DNA of 64,000 nt from Actinoalloteichus_B caeruleus (GCF_000718005.1 NZ_JODV01000011.1), one strand, 5' to 3'; shown: positions 9,260-18,632, counted from the stretch's first letter. Notes: generated by a model not told the origin, from the sequence alone. Program-made: numbers and translations.

Positions 9260-10201
9260 ATGATCGAGGCACGAGGCCTCACCAGGAGGTACGGCAACAA
9301 GGTCGCGGTGGACGACCTGTCGTTCTCGGTGCGGCCGGGGCGGGTGACCGGCTTCCTCGGGCCGAACGGCGCGGGGAAGTCCACGACGATGCGGATGATC
9401 CTGGGCCTGGACCGCCCGACCAGCGGAACGGTCCGCGTGAACGGGCAGGCCTACCACGAGCTGGACCAGCCACTCCGCCGCATCGGCGCGCTGCTGGACG
9501 CGAAGTGGGTGCACCCGAACCGGTCGGCGCGGGCCCACCTGCGCTGGCTGGCCAGGACGAACCGGCTGCCCGACCGGCGGGTGGACGAGGTGCTGGAGGC
9601 CGTGGGCCTCGCGGCCGTCGCGAACCGCCCGGCCGGCGGGTTCTCGCTGGGGATGTCGCAGCGGTTGGGGATCGCGACCGCGTTGTTGGGGGACCCCGAG
9701 ATCCTGATGTTCGACGAGCCGGTCAACGGCCTCGACCCCGAGGGGATCCGCTGGATCCGTGGCTTCATGCGGGACCTCGCCGCGCAGGGCCGGACCGTCT
9801 TCGTCTCCAGCCACCTGCTCTCCGAGATGGCGCAGACGGCCGAGGACCTGGTGGTGATCGGCCGGGGGAAGCTGATCAGCCAGTGCACCACGGCCGAGTT
9901 CATCGACAACGCCAGCGAGTCCCTCGTGCGGGTGCGGACTCCCCAGGCGGAGGAACTGCGGGCGGCGCTGGCACGGGCCGACGCCGAGGTCAGGGTCGAG
10001 GTCGAGACCGGTGCCCTGCTGGTCTCGGGTGTGACGACCCAGCTCGTCGGCGAGGTGGCGGCCGCGGGTGGCGTGGTGCTGCACGAACTCGCGGTCGAAC
10101 GCGCCTCCCTCGAACAGGCGTTCATGCGCCTGACCGACGACGCGGTCGAGTACCAGACGACCGCCCTGCCCGCTCCCGAGCTCGTGACCGCCGGAAGGTG
10201 A
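9260..10201 (+). CDS. ABC transporter ATP-binding protein, cassette copy 1
   Basis: The 313-residue product is a DrrA/CcmA-type ATPase: Walker A GPNGAGKST near residue 38, ABC signature FSLGMSQRLGIA, Walker B ILMFDEPVNGLDPEG, and the switch SSHLLSEMAQ, followed by a typical C-terminal regulatory domain. ATG at 9260 is chosen because it aligns with the start of copy 2 and has GGGGAG nine bases upstream; GTG at 9254 is also possible. It works with the permease that follows to export a drug-like or lipid substrate at the membrane. The sequence is nearly identical to copy 2 over long stretches. Confidence 0.92.
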   Translation: MIEARGLTRRYGNKVAVDDLSFSVRPGRVTGFLGPNGAGKSTTMRMILGLDRPTSGTVRVNGQAYHELDQPLRRIGALLDAKWVHPNRSARAHLRWLARTNRLPDRRVDEVLEAVGLAAVANRPAGGFSLGMSQRLGIATALLGDPEILMFDEPVNGLDPEGIRWIRGFMRDLAAQGRTVFVSSHLLSEMAQTAEDLVVIGRGKLISQCTTAEFIDNASESLVRVRTPQAEELRAALARADAEVRVEVETGALLVSGVTTQLVGEVAAAGGVVLHELAVERASLEQAFMRLTDDAVEYQTTALPAPELVTAGR

Positions 10202-10206
10202 GTGCC

Positions 10207-10941
10207 GTGAACCTGATCTCGGCGGAAAGCATCAAGCTCTTCTCCACCCGGTCGCCCTGGTGGTGCAACCTCCTCGCGATGGTCCTCCCGGTGGGCTTCG
10301 CCACCGCGGCCGTGCTGAGCTGGCCGACCGACGTGCCGATCTCGGTCACCGAGGTCCAGATGGGTTACCAGTTCGGCATGATGCTGGTGCTGGTCATGGC
10401 GGCTCTCGCGGTCACCACCGAGTACCGCTTCGGCACGATGCGCACGACCTTCCAGGCCGTGCCGGGGCGGTCCTCCGCGCTGTTGGCGAAGACCGCGCTG
10501 GTGGCCGGCGTCGCCGGACTGGTCGGTCTCGTCGCCGCGCTCGGGTCGTTGGGCGTGGCCTCGGTCCTGCACCCGGTCTCCGATCTCGGGTTGGGGACCG
10601 CCGACGAGCTGAGGGCGGTCCTCGGGGTCGCCCCGGTGTTCGTGTTCTCGGCGGTGATCGCGGTGGCGGTCGGGCTCCTCGTCCGGCAGAGCGCGGGAGC
10701 GCTGGCCCTGCTCCTGGTCTGGCCGATGTTGGTGGAACCGCTCGTCTCGGTCATCCCGACCGTGGGTGAGCACATCCAGCAGTGGATGCCCTTCGTCGCG
10801 GCCGACCACTTCCTGCGGGGAGAGCGCAGCATGATCGCCGACCCGGTGCTCTCCCCGGCCATGGCGCTCGCCTACTTCGCCGCGGTGTCGGTCGGCCTGC
10901 TCGCCGTCGCGCTGGTGGTGGCGCGCCGCCGGGACGCCTGA
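10207..10941 (+). CDS. ABC-2 type permease, cassette copy 1
   Basis: The 244-residue product has six predicted hydrophobic segments, beginning with a short cytoplasmic N-terminus (LISAESIKLFSTRSPWW) that is shared word for word in style with the copy 2 permease (VERIKLFSTRSPWW). The conserved segment VTTEYRFGTMRTTFQAVPGR lies after the second helix, as in actinobacterial ABC-2 permeases. GTG at 10207 aligns with the copy 2 start; an alternative GTG at 10198 would overlap the ATPase stop. It forms the membrane channel of the exporter with the ATPase. Confidence 0.88.
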   Translation: MNLISAESIKLFSTRSPWWCNLLAMVLPVGFATAAVLSWPTDVPISVTEVQMGYQFGMMLVLVMAALAVTTEYRFGTMRTTFQAVPGRSSALLAKTALVAGVAGLVGLVAALGSLGVASVLHPVSDLGLGTADELRAVLGVAPVFVFSAVIAVAVGLLVRQSAGALALLLVWPMLVEPLVSVIPTVGEHIQQWMPFVAADHFLRGERSMIADPVLSPAMALAYFAAVSVGLLAVALVVARRRDA

Positions 10942-10998
10942 GCCGGCTCCCGGTGGGGGGTGTCCGACCCCCCCTCGGCGGGGTACCTCTGCTCCGAC

Positions 10999-11022
10999 GG
11001 GCCGGGCCGTGCGGCCCGGCCC
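10999..11022 (+). terminator. GC-rich hairpin after ABC cassette 1
   Basis: A perfect 10-bp stem GGGCCGGGCC / GGCCCGGCCC with loop GTGC lies downstream of the permease. There is no U-run. It likely separates transcription of the two cassettes. Confidence 0.55.
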
Positions 11023-11086
11023 TGAGGGAGTGACCGTCCGCGCTGGTCAGAGCCCGTTCCCTCGTCGGTGAAACACCTGGCAAGAA

Positions 11087-11101
11087 AAGTGATATCATCT
11101 T
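11087..11101. promoter_or_regulatory. AT-rich semi-palindrome upstream of ABC cassette 2
   Basis: AAGTGATATCATCTT is a locally AT-rich, near-symmetric motif centred on GATATC, about 80 bases before the cassette 2 start, in otherwise very GC-rich DNA. It is likely part of a promoter or operator, so the two cassettes appear to be controlled separately. Confidence 0.4.
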
Positions 11102-11179
11102 GCTAGAAGTCACGAGGAGTGATTCGTGACGGCGAGTGCGTCGACCGGGGTAACCCGTTCGGCCACACGAGGAGGGACG

Positions 11180-12127
11180 ATGATCGAGGTAGAGCACCTC
11201 ACGAAGCGGTACGGGCGGACGGTCGCGGTGGATGACCTGTCGTTCTCCGTGCGGCCGGGGCGGGTGACGGGCTTCCTCGGGCCGAACGGCGCGGGGAAGT
11301 CCACGACGATGCGGATGATCCTGGGCCTGGATCGCCCCACCAGCGGAACCGTGCGGATCGACGGGAAGCCCTACCGGGAGCTGGACCGTCCGCTGACCAG
11401 GGTCGGCGCGCTGTTGGACGCGAAGTGGGTGCACCCGAACCGCTCGGCGCGGGCGCACCTGCGGTGGATGGCCAGGACCAACCGGCTGCCGAACCGGCGG
11501 GTGGACGAGGTGCTGGAGACCGTCGGCCTGTCGGGGGTGGCCGACCGGCGGGCGGGAGGTTTCTCGCTGGGGATGTCGCAGCGGTTGGGGATCGCGGCGG
11601 CGTTGTTGGGGGACCCCGAGATCCTGATGTTCGACGAGCCGGTCAACGGTCTCGACCCCGAGGGAATCCTCTGGATCAGGCAGATCATGCAGCGGCTGGC
11701 CTCGGAGGGGCGGACCGTGCTCGTCTCCAGCCACCTGCTGTCCGAGATGGCTCAGACGGCGGAGGAACTCGTCGTGATCGGCCGGGGGAAGCTGATCAGG
11801 CAGTGCGGCACGGCGCAGTTCGTCGACGAGGCGAGCGGGGCCACGATCCGGGTTCGGACCCCGCAGGTGGAGCGCCTGAGGGGTGCGCTCCACCAGCAGG
11901 GGATCGAGGTCAGGGACGAGGTCGTCGACGAACTGCCCACCCTCGTCGTGGCGGGTACCAGCAGCGAGCGGGTGGGGGAGATCGCCGCCGCGCAGGGCGT
12001 GGTGCTGCACGAGCTCTCGGTCCAGCGGGGGTCCCTGGAACAGGCGTTCCTCCAGCTCACGAACGAGGCCGTCGAGTACCACGCGCATGACGGCGCCACC
12101 ACCGGGAACGAGGGGACCGACCGATGA
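11180..12127 (+). CDS. ABC transporter ATP-binding protein, cassette copy 2
   Basis: The 315-residue product has the same order of motifs as copy 1: GPNGAGKST, FSLGMSQRLGIA, ILMFDEPVNGLDPEG and SSHLLSEMAQ. The ATG at 11180 has a strong AGGAGG site with good spacing. DNA around Walker A and around the signature/Walker B is nearly identical to copy 1, while the C-terminal domain has diverged more, which suggests duplication followed by divergence or gene conversion of the catalytic core. Its stop overlaps the permease start by four bases. Confidence 0.92.
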   Translation: MIEVEHLTKRYGRTVAVDDLSFSVRPGRVTGFLGPNGAGKSTTMRMILGLDRPTSGTVRIDGKPYRELDRPLTRVGALLDAKWVHPNRSARAHLRWMARTNRLPNRRVDEVLETVGLSGVADRRAGGFSLGMSQRLGIAAALLGDPEILMFDEPVNGLDPEGILWIRQIMQRLASEGRTVLVSSHLLSEMAQTAEELVVIGRGKLIRQCGTAQFVDEASGATIRVRTPQVERLRGALHQQGIEVRDEVVDELPTLVVAGTSSERVGEIAAAQGVVLHELSVQRGSLEQAFLQLTNEAVEYHAHDGATTGNEGTDR

Positions 12128-12885
12128 CCCTGCTCGCCGTCGAACGGATCAAGCTCTTCTCCACCCGCTCGCCGTGGTGGTGCATGGTGGTCGCGGTCGG
12201 TCTCACCGTCGGGTTCACCGCCCTGATGTCGGGCTTCGCCAACGAGCAGGGCACGGTGACCGTCGGGTTCACCCAGTTCAGTTACCAGTTCGGGCTGATG
12301 GTGCTGATGGTGATGGCGGTGCTGGCCGTGACCACCGAGTACCGGTTCGGCACCATCCGCACCACCTTCCAGACGGCCCCCAACCGGGCCGCGGTCCTGA
12401 CCGCGAAGGCACTGCTGGTGGCGGTGCTCGCCGGGGTCGTCGCGCTCGCCGCGGCGTTCCTCTCCTTCTGGGTCAGCGACCTGCTGGCCACCAATTCGGA
12501 CCTGAGCCTCTCCGGAGCGGACGCCTGGCGCAACGTGGCCGGTACCGGTCTGGTCGCCTTCCTCGCCGCCGTGCTCTCCGTCGCGGTGGGAATCCTGCTG
12601 CGCCAGTCGGCCGCCGCCGTGACGGTGGTCCTCGTGTGGCCGCTGCTGGTGGAGGGTCTCGTCTCGCTGATCCCGAGGATCGGCCAGGACATCCAGTCGT
12701 GGATGCCCTTCGTGGCAGCCCACCACTTCCTGTTCGGCGGGCAGCCCGACAGCGCGGAGGCCGCGATGATGATGGGCATGTCGGATGTCCCCTACGGCCC
12801 GTGGGCGGGCATCGCCTACTTCGGTGCGATCTCGGTGGGCCTGTTCGTCGTCGCGGTCATCACCGCGAGCCGCCGCGACGCCTGA
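12124..12885 (+). CDS. ABC-2 type permease, cassette copy 2
   Basis: The 253-residue membrane protein has six hydrophobic segments and the VTTEYRFGTIRTTFQTAPNR motif. It overlaps the ATPase stop by four bases (ATGA), so the two are translationally coupled. It is more divergent from copy 1 than the ATPases are from each other, consistent with a different substrate, though no substrate can be named. A rho-independent terminator follows. Confidence 0.88.
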   Translation: MTLLAVERIKLFSTRSPWWCMVVAVGLTVGFTALMSGFANEQGTVTVGFTQFSYQFGLMVLMVMAVLAVTTEYRFGTIRTTFQTAPNRAAVLTAKALLVAVLAGVVALAAAFLSFWVSDLLATNSDLSLSGADAWRNVAGTGLVAFLAAVLSVAVGILLRQSAAAVTVVLVWPLLVEGLVSLIPRIGQDIQSWMPFVAAHHFLFGGQPDSAEAAMMMGMSDVPYGPWAGIAYFGAISVGLFVVAVITASRRDA

Positions 12886-13019
12886 GCGGGCCGGTTCCGG
12901 CGGTCCTCCACGGCCGGGTGGGCGACCCCGGATTCGTTTGGGAACCGCCCCGACCGGGGGAACCCCTTCATGAAGTGCTTGTTAACGCGATCGCGCTGAC
13001 CGGCGCCCTCGTTCGGGAT

Positions 13020-13060
13020 ACCCGGGCTGCTCTGGATGGGGCAGCCCGGGTTTCTCCTTG
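13020..13060 (+). terminator. Rho-independent terminator after ABC cassette 2
   Basis: ACCCGGGCTGC pairs perfectly with GCAGCCCGGGT over a 10-base loop, followed by a T-rich tail TTTCTCCTT. The remaining part of 12886-13252 holds the promoter region of the next gene, including GGTG-ATATA-CACC near 13162. Confidence 0.8.
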
Positions 13061-13252
13061 TCCGGCCGATGGAAACGGAACCTTAACGAAGGGCCCTCCC
13101 GGGCTTCCGCGATCGCGTCACCAGGCCCGAATGCCGCTAGTATCGAAGGTGAAATCAACTGGTGATATACACCGGAAGTACGTGAGGTCGGTATCCGGTC
13201 GAACATGGCTCGAAGCAGTAGCTGAACTCCTACCTGGGGGGCAGGAGGATCG

Positions 13253-13930
13253 ATGACAACGTTGCGACGCAAGCCTGACCCGCAAGAACGTGACGAGGAC
13301 CCCACCCCGTTCGGCCCCGAGCGTCTCGTCTCCGGGGCAGGATGGGTTCCCCGACAGCAGCGGACGCCGCCGCGGTCGTGGAGCGACGACGCCGGGGACA
13401 CCCTCGGCCCCATCGAGCGATCGGTTCCGTGGCCAGAGCCGATGCCGGAACTGGAATGGTTCCTCGCGCTCGAGGGCAGCGCCGCCGACGGAGCGTCCGA
13501 ACCCTCCGACGCCAGGAACTCCTGGGTGCACTGGGCATCGGAGGCCGAGGTGCTCGACCTGTACCGAGGGGCTCTGACCGCCGGCGGTGATCCACCGGCG
13601 CCGTGGTGGATCCGCGCCATGCACATCGGGACCCTGGCGTCCAGGGCCGACGGTTTCGCACTGGAGGACGAGGTGCACGACGTCCTCTCCGAACGCCCGG
13701 GCTGGGTCTTCGTCCCCTGGGCCGGCAACGGAAGAAGCCCCTACTGGGAGTACACCCCCTCCGATGACGGTCGGGCCATCCAGCCCACCACGATCCTCTT
13801 CGGCGAACGGCACCCCGGCTTCGTCCTGGTGCTGCCCGCCCACGGCGTCACCCCGACGCCGGTGCGACCCCTCGGCGGCGTCGCGGGTCTGGTCGAACGC
13901 CTCACCGAGATCGGCTCCTGGCGGGTCTGA
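13253..13930 (+). CDS. Hypothetical protein, 225 aa
   Basis: The gene has a good AGGAGG site five bases before ATG. The protein is acidic, Trp/Pro-rich and without signal peptide or membrane segment. The N-terminal 60 residues look disordered; a middle helical part (SWVHWASEAEVLDLYRGAL) and a beta-rich end (GWVFVPWAGNGRSPYWEYTP, HPGFVLVLPAHGVTPTPVRPLGG) may form a small domain. I do not recognise the family. It is flanked by a terminator upstream and a long apparently non-coding stretch downstream, so it is likely monocistronic. Confidence 0.6.
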   Translation: MTTLRRKPDPQERDEDPTPFGPERLVSGAGWVPRQQRTPPRSWSDDAGDTLGPIERSVPWPEPMPELEWFLALEGSAADGASEPSDARNSWVHWASEAEVLDLYRGALTAGGDPPAPWWIRAMHIGTLASRADGFALEDEVHDVLSERPGWVFVPWAGNGRSPYWEYTPSDDGRAIQPTTILFGERHPGFVLVLPAHGVTPTPVRPLGGVAGLVERLTEIGSWRV

Positions 13931-15544
13931 CGCCGCCGGGAGTCCGCGCGCTCCACGCGCCTGCCCATCGCCGCGTGTCCTGGTCATGCCGCAGCAGCGC
14001 CGCTGCCGGCAGGCACCACCCCTTCGCCTCATCCTCCGCGCCGTCGTCGGCGTGGACGAGGAGCGTCGGTCCTTTCCCGACTCCCAGTGCCGTGCGCCGA
14101 CCCGTCGGCCCGCGTCCGGGTTGGCCCCCGTGCGGCGGGCCGGCGTCGGTTGTTCCTTGGCAGGCGGGGTGCAACGGGTGGTGCCCTGCCGCCCCCGCCT
14201 GCCGGTCACCCCACCTCGGACTCCGGCCGCGCGCGACACGGCGGGTTGCCCGATCCGGGATGTGAGTGCGAGCGCGTCGGGGGGCGAGCGCGCTCACCTC
14301 AATGCGATGAATCGCACAAGACAGTATGCCGCGCTACAACTTCCAGAAATGATCACCCGATAGGTGCCACTAGACACCCCGGTCGCGGGGGTGTCGCACG
14401 ATCGGGGCCGCTCCTGACGGAGGCGGGCGCCACGAACGCCGTCCGCCCGCCGGTGGGGGCCGTGGAGTGGTGGGTGTGGCCAGCCGGTGAGCCCGTCGCC
14501 AGCGCGCACGCCGCTTCGGTACCACGGCGGCGCTCCGTCCACACCGGACTACCTGCTCCGGGTGGCCCGCGCGCTGCTCGGGCCGCGCCCCGCGCCGGTG
14601 GCGAGCGGAAGGTGAGCGGCTGGCCGGGGTCACGTGGCCGCCTCGCCGGATCCACCCCCCGCTGCCGGTGCGTGTCCCCGCTCGGCCATCCCACGCACCC
14701 TTCGCGGATCGCGCCGGCACGGACGGCTCGCCGGGGGAACGCCCGCGTGCGCCACCACCCGTCGCCGGTTCCGGCGGCCGCACGTCCCTGCCCTGGTGGC
14801 TCCCGGTAGAGGAGGACAGCGTGTCGAGCGACCGGCGCCAGGCGGACGGGAGGCGGCCAACCCCCGGCGCCCTCGCCGACCGCCGAGGTGGGGCTGGCCC
14901 GAGGGCGGACGACCTGATGGGAACGGCGAGCCCGGCCGCCTGGCGGACGGGCCTCGCTCCCCCGACGGACCCCTCGGCCTTCGGGCCCGGTCGAGGCCGA
15001 GCGAGGAGGGGCCGGGGGTGCCGTGGCGACTCCTCGACCGGCCCCGGTGCGGGTCGGGTCCCGAGGCCGTGGCACCGGTGCTGATCCGCATGTCCTCGAG
15101 GTGGACCGCGCGCTCCGGTCGGGGGCGCCCCTGGTCCTCGCCGCGCGGCGGCTGACATCCCGAGGCGACCCACCACTTCCCACTCCTGGCTCCCGGGGCC
15201 GGTGCCGGACGCGGTGGCGCCGTCGGGCTGCCACCGGTGGTACCACCATTCCCGCGCCAGGCACCGGGTCGGTCGGCCCGGCGCTGGGACCGGGTGAACC
15301 CGTGCCGCCCCGGTGGTCGGCGAGGTGGTGCCCTCCGGTTCGGCCGCGGTGGGCGGTCCGTGAGACCGACGGCACCGCCCGTCCACCCGGTTCCAGCCCC
15401 GGAGCGGACGTGCGGGGACGGCGTCGCGACGGCGCGTGGGTTTGCGGGGCGCGGAGCGGCGGGCCCAGCCCGCCGTGGGCGCCCGCGCGACGGATGCCCA
15501 CCCGTAGCCTGTGAACCGCACGACGTCAGGGAGGACTCGATTCG
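13931..15544. other. 1.6-kb stretch without a convincing gene
   Basis: All six frames contain open stretches, but their translations are Arg/Pro/Gly-rich without hydrophobic cores, domains or supported starts, as expected of random GC-rich DNA. It contains a locally AT-rich segment (about 14300-14370) that could be a promoter, and a hairpin GACACCCC/GGGGTGTC at 14373-14395. The promoter of the Hsp70 gene lies at its right end (TAGCCT near 15506). Decayed genes or a regulatory RNA cannot be excluded. Confidence 0.45.
14373..14395. terminator. Hairpin in the gene-poor stretch
   Basis: GACACCCC pairs with GGGGTGTC across a 7-base loop, immediately after an AT-rich segment. It resembles a terminator or attenuator, but no gene is assigned to it. 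Confidence 0.35.
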
Positions 15545-17686
15545 GTGCGTGAACTCGCCGTCGACTTCGGCACGTCCAACACGGTGGCCGCGGTACGCGC
15601 TTCTCCCCACGAGCGGCCCAGGCTGCTGGCGGTGGACGGCTGGCAGGTGCTCCCCTCCGCCGTGTGGCTGGCGCCGGACGGCGAGCTGGTGGTGGGGGTC
15701 GACGCCCAACGCCAGGCGCGACTGGACCCGACCCGCTACGAGCCGACGCCGAAGCTCCGCGTCGACGAGGTCGAGGTGCTGCTCGGCGACCGGGTGGTGC
15801 CCGTCGTCGACCTGATCGCGGCGGTGCTGCGCAGGGTGGCGGGTGAGGCTCGGCGCCAGCTCGGCGGCGAACCGCACCGGGTCGTGCTGACCCACCCGGC
15901 CGACTGGCACCGGATCCGCCGGAACACCCTGCGGGCGGCGGCGAGGGCCGCCGGTTGGTCGGGGCCGGTCAGCCTCCTCGCGGAACCGGTCGCGGCGGCC
16001 GCCCACTTCGCCGAGGTGACCAGCCACGAGCGGGTCGTCCACCCAGGCCAGGCCCTGGCCGTCTTCGACATGGGCGGGGGTACGACGGACACGGCACTGG
16101 TCCACAGGGGACGGGATGACGGGTGGCGGGTGCTGGCCGAGGCCGGGACACCGGATCTGGGCGGCGGGGACGTCGACCAGCTGCTGCTGGAGCACATCCG
16201 GTCCTCGGTCGGTCCTGACCGGCCGGAGTGGGGCGAGTTGGTCCGCCCCTCGGGTCCCGCCGCCCGTCGCGCGGCACGAGCACTCGCCGATGACGTCCGC
16301 GCCGGCAAGGAAGCCCTGTCCCGGTATCCGCAGACCGACATCCCCCTGCCGGACCCCCTGCCCGACGCCCACGTCACCCGCGCCGAGTTGGAGGGCCTCG
16401 TCCGTCCAAGGCTCGAACGCACCGTCGCGATGCTCGCCGGCACGGTGGGCACGGCCAGGTCTGACCTGGCCGGGGTCTTCCTCGTGGGTGGGGCGACCCG
16501 GATGCCGCTGGTCGCGACCATGATCGGGGAACGGCTCGGTGTGGTGCCCGTCGCGGTGGAGTCCCCGGAGAGCAGTGTCGCGCTCGGCGCGTTGACCACC
16601 CGCGCGGCCAGTGACTTCACCGAACCCGGAGCCCCGCTCGGCGAGGAACGTCCGCCCGAGGACGGCGATGCCGTGACGGCGGTGACCCGGGCTACCGGTA
16701 CCGGTGAGGAGCCGACCCGTCGGCTGGCGGACGGGCCGGCGTCGGCCGGCCCCCGTGGCGCGGCGGGTGGGGCCGTCCCGCCGGGCGCCGAGGCGCCCAC
16801 CCGGAGCATCCGCGCCGAGGACGGCCCGACCAGTCGGGTCACCGCGACGCCGGTCGGTGGGCACCCCGCCGTCGCGCCCGCCCAGCCGGCTCCGGACGCC
16901 GCCCCCACCGGCTACCCCGCGACGCGACCGGTCGACGCCAGTCGCGTCTACCGGGTGGACCAGGCCCCGTGGCAGCCAGCCCCACCCGCCCCGCGCGACC
17001 GGCGAGGCGGTCACCGCCGCGTCTGGTCGGTGGTGGCCCTGGTGGCCGTCGTGGTCGCCGTCGCGATCGCGGTGGTCCAGCTGTGGCCGGTGTCCGGCGA
17101 CGACGTGTCCGGCCAGGACCCGGCCGGCCCCGGGGACGGCGGCAGGGCGACCGAGGGCCCACCCGGCACCACCTCCCGGGTGGCGGAGACCCGCACCCAC
17201 GAGGCGGAGGATCCAGCGAAGCCCGTCCCCGGTGGGCGGGTCGACCCGTCGGTCGGCGGGCTGTTCCGGGAGGAGGCGCTCCGGGACTTCGCCGGCTCCG
17301 CCGCCGCGGGTGCCGAGGAGTGCGCTCCGGCGGACATGCCGGTACTCGACATGGTCGTGGGGTCCGGGGACGCCGTGACCTGCGAGTACACCGTCGACGG
17401 GGTGGGTTGGACGGTGACCTTCCTCTCCGGGAGCGGAGCCTGTGAGGTCGCGCTGCTCGCGAGCTCGCTCGGGGAGTCCCACGGCGCGGGCACCTGGTCC
17501 GGTGGTGGGTACTCCGGTCGTTACCAGTTCGGCAGCCTGCCCGCCGGGGCCCCCGTGTCGGCGGCGCTCACCTACACGGCCGACGGAGAGCCGCTGTGCG
17601 GGGCGGTGGAGCCCTCCGGTGGAACGTCGGTCACTCCCGAACAGCTGGTCACCTTCTGGGAGGACAATGTGCGTCCGGTGGGGTGA
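15545..17686 (+). CDS. Hsp70-family protein with transmembrane anchor and exported C-terminus
   Basis: The 713-residue product starts with an actin-fold ATPase: phosphate-1 DFGTSNT at residues 8-14, phosphate-2 FDMGGGTTDT near 175, and adenosine motif VFLVGGATRMPLV near 317. The canonical substrate-binding domain of DnaK is absent. Instead there is a disordered Pro/Thr/Ala-rich linker, a single transmembrane helix around residues 492-513 (VVALVAVVVAVAIAVVQLW) after a basic patch, and a predicted extracytoplasmic domain with four cysteines. Start is GTG with GGGAGG upstream. This architecture matches the actinobacterial membrane-anchored Hsp70 found with GrpE-like and dynamin genes; here those partners are 11 kb away. 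Confidence 0.88.
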   Translation: MRELAVDFGTSNTVAAVRASPHERPRLLAVDGWQVLPSAVWLAPDGELVVGVDAQRQARLDPTRYEPTPKLRVDEVEVLLGDRVVPVVDLIAAVLRRVAGEARRQLGGEPHRVVLTHPADWHRIRRNTLRAAARAAGWSGPVSLLAEPVAAAAHFAEVTSHERVVHPGQALAVFDMGGGTTDTALVHRGRDDGWRVLAEAGTPDLGGGDVDQLLLEHIRSSVGPDRPEWGELVRPSGPAARRAARALADDVRAGKEALSRYPQTDIPLPDPLPDAHVTRAELEGLVRPRLERTVAMLAGTVGTARSDLAGVFLVGGATRMPLVATMIGERLGVVPVAVESPESSVALGALTTRAASDFTEPGAPLGEERPPEDGDAVTAVTRATGTGEEPTRRLADGPASAGPRGAAGGAVPPGAEAPTRSIRAEDGPTSRVTATPVGGHPAVAPAQPAPDAAPTGYPATRPVDASRVYRVDQAPWQPAPPAPRDRRGGHRRVWSVVALVAVVVAVAIAVVQLWPVSGDDVSGQDPAGPGDGGRATEGPPGTTSRVAETRTHEAEDPAKPVPGGRVDPSVGGLFREEALRDFAGSAAAGAEECAPADMPVLDMVVGSGDAVTCEYTVDGVGWTVTFLSGSGACEVALLASSLGESHGAGTWSGGGYSGRYQFGSLPAGAPVSAALTYTADGEPLCGAVEPSGGTSVTPEQLVTFWEDNVRPVG

Positions 17687-17758
17687 GCGGAGGCGTTGGG
17701 CGCCGAACCCGCACCCGACCGGAGGACCAAGCGAGCAGGGAGAGGAGCGGTCGCAGCG

Positions 17759-18469
17759 ATGCCGGTGACCGAGCAGGCACCGCACCTGAGGAGGGTGGTC
17801 AGCTACGTCCAGCGGGGCGAGCGGATGACCACCGGACAGCAGCGTGCCTGGGACACGTACTGGGCCGAGCTGGGCAGGGACGGGGACGGCCTTCCCGACG
17901 GCCCGTTGGACGTCGAGGGCTGGTTCGGCCGGTCCGCGCCGCTGATGCTGGAGATCGGCTCCGGGATGGGGGAGACCACCGCCCAGCTGGCCGCCGCCGA
18001 GCCGGAACTGAACTACCTGGCCGTCGAGGTGTACAAGCCGGGGCTCGCCCAGCTGCTCCTGCGGTGCGAACAACACCAGGTCGGCACCCTGCGGGCGGTG
18101 CGGGGTGACGCGGTGCGGCTGCTGTCCTCGAACATCCCGGTGGACTCCCTCGGGGGAGCCCGGATCTTCTTCCCCGACCCGTGGCCGAAGAAGCGGCACC
18201 ACAAGCGGCGGCTCGTGCAGCCGGAGTTCGTGCGGCTGCTGGCCTCTCGCCTCGCGCCGGGCGCGTTGCTGCACCTGGCGACCGACTGGGAGCACTACGC
18301 GGCCCAGATGATGGCGGTGTGCTCGGCGGAACCGTCGCTGCGGAACCGGTACGCGGACGAACCGGGCGGGTGGGCTCCCCGGCCGGACTGGCGCCCGGTG
18401 ACGAAGTTCGAGCAGCGGGCGACGGAGGAGGGCCGCGTCGTGCGGGACCTGTTCTTCGAACGGGTCTGA
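17759..18469 (+). CDS. trmB: tRNA (guanine-N7-)-methyltransferase
   Basis: The 236-residue product methylates G46 in the variable loop of tRNAs using S-adenosylmethionine. Visible family features are the SAM motif LMLEIGSGMG (near residue 62), NYLAVEVYKPG, and the catalytic/RNA-binding block IFFPDPWPKKRHHKRR followed by LVQPEFVRLL. Length fits TrmB. ATG at 17759 is used, with GAGAGGAG about 11 bases upstream. It follows Hsp70 by 72 bases and could be cotranscribed. Confidence 0.93.
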   Translation: MPVTEQAPHLRRVVSYVQRGERMTTGQQRAWDTYWAELGRDGDGLPDGPLDVEGWFGRSAPLMLEIGSGMGETTAQLAAAEPELNYLAVEVYKPGLAQLLLRCEQHQVGTLRAVRGDAVRLLSSNIPVDSLGGARIFFPDPWPKKRHHKRRLVQPEFVRLLASRLAPGALLHLATDWEHYAAQMMAVCSAEPSLRNRYADEPGGWAPRPDWRPVTKFEQRATEEGRVVRDLFFERV

Positions 18470-18632
18470 GCCGGTCGGGATCACTCGAACCGGTCATCAA
18501 GTGTCGGGGTCCGGGCGACGAAAGGGATCACTCTTCGCAGGTCACCGCTCGAACGGGTGGCCCCGCTGCCCTGAGCAGGATGACCCGTCCGGCAGTGACG
18601 CGTGAACGGGGAGCCGAACTACGTTCCGGTCC

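Larger units (their letters stand above)
9260..12885 (+). repeat. Tandem duplication of an ABC ATPase-permease cassette
   Basis: Two head-to-tail cassettes (9260-10941 and 11180-12885) encode paralogous ATPase/permease pairs. The stretches 9331-9410 and 11251-11330 are near identical, as are the Walker B regions, whereas promoters and permeases differ. Confidence 0.85.

Noticed and set aside
14370..15521. Two overlapping minus-strand reading frames of about 380 aa upstream of the Hsp70
   Set aside because: Both are Arg/Pro/Gly-rich, overlap each other in different frames and lack ribosome-binding sites, so neither is supported as an IniB-like or other gene.
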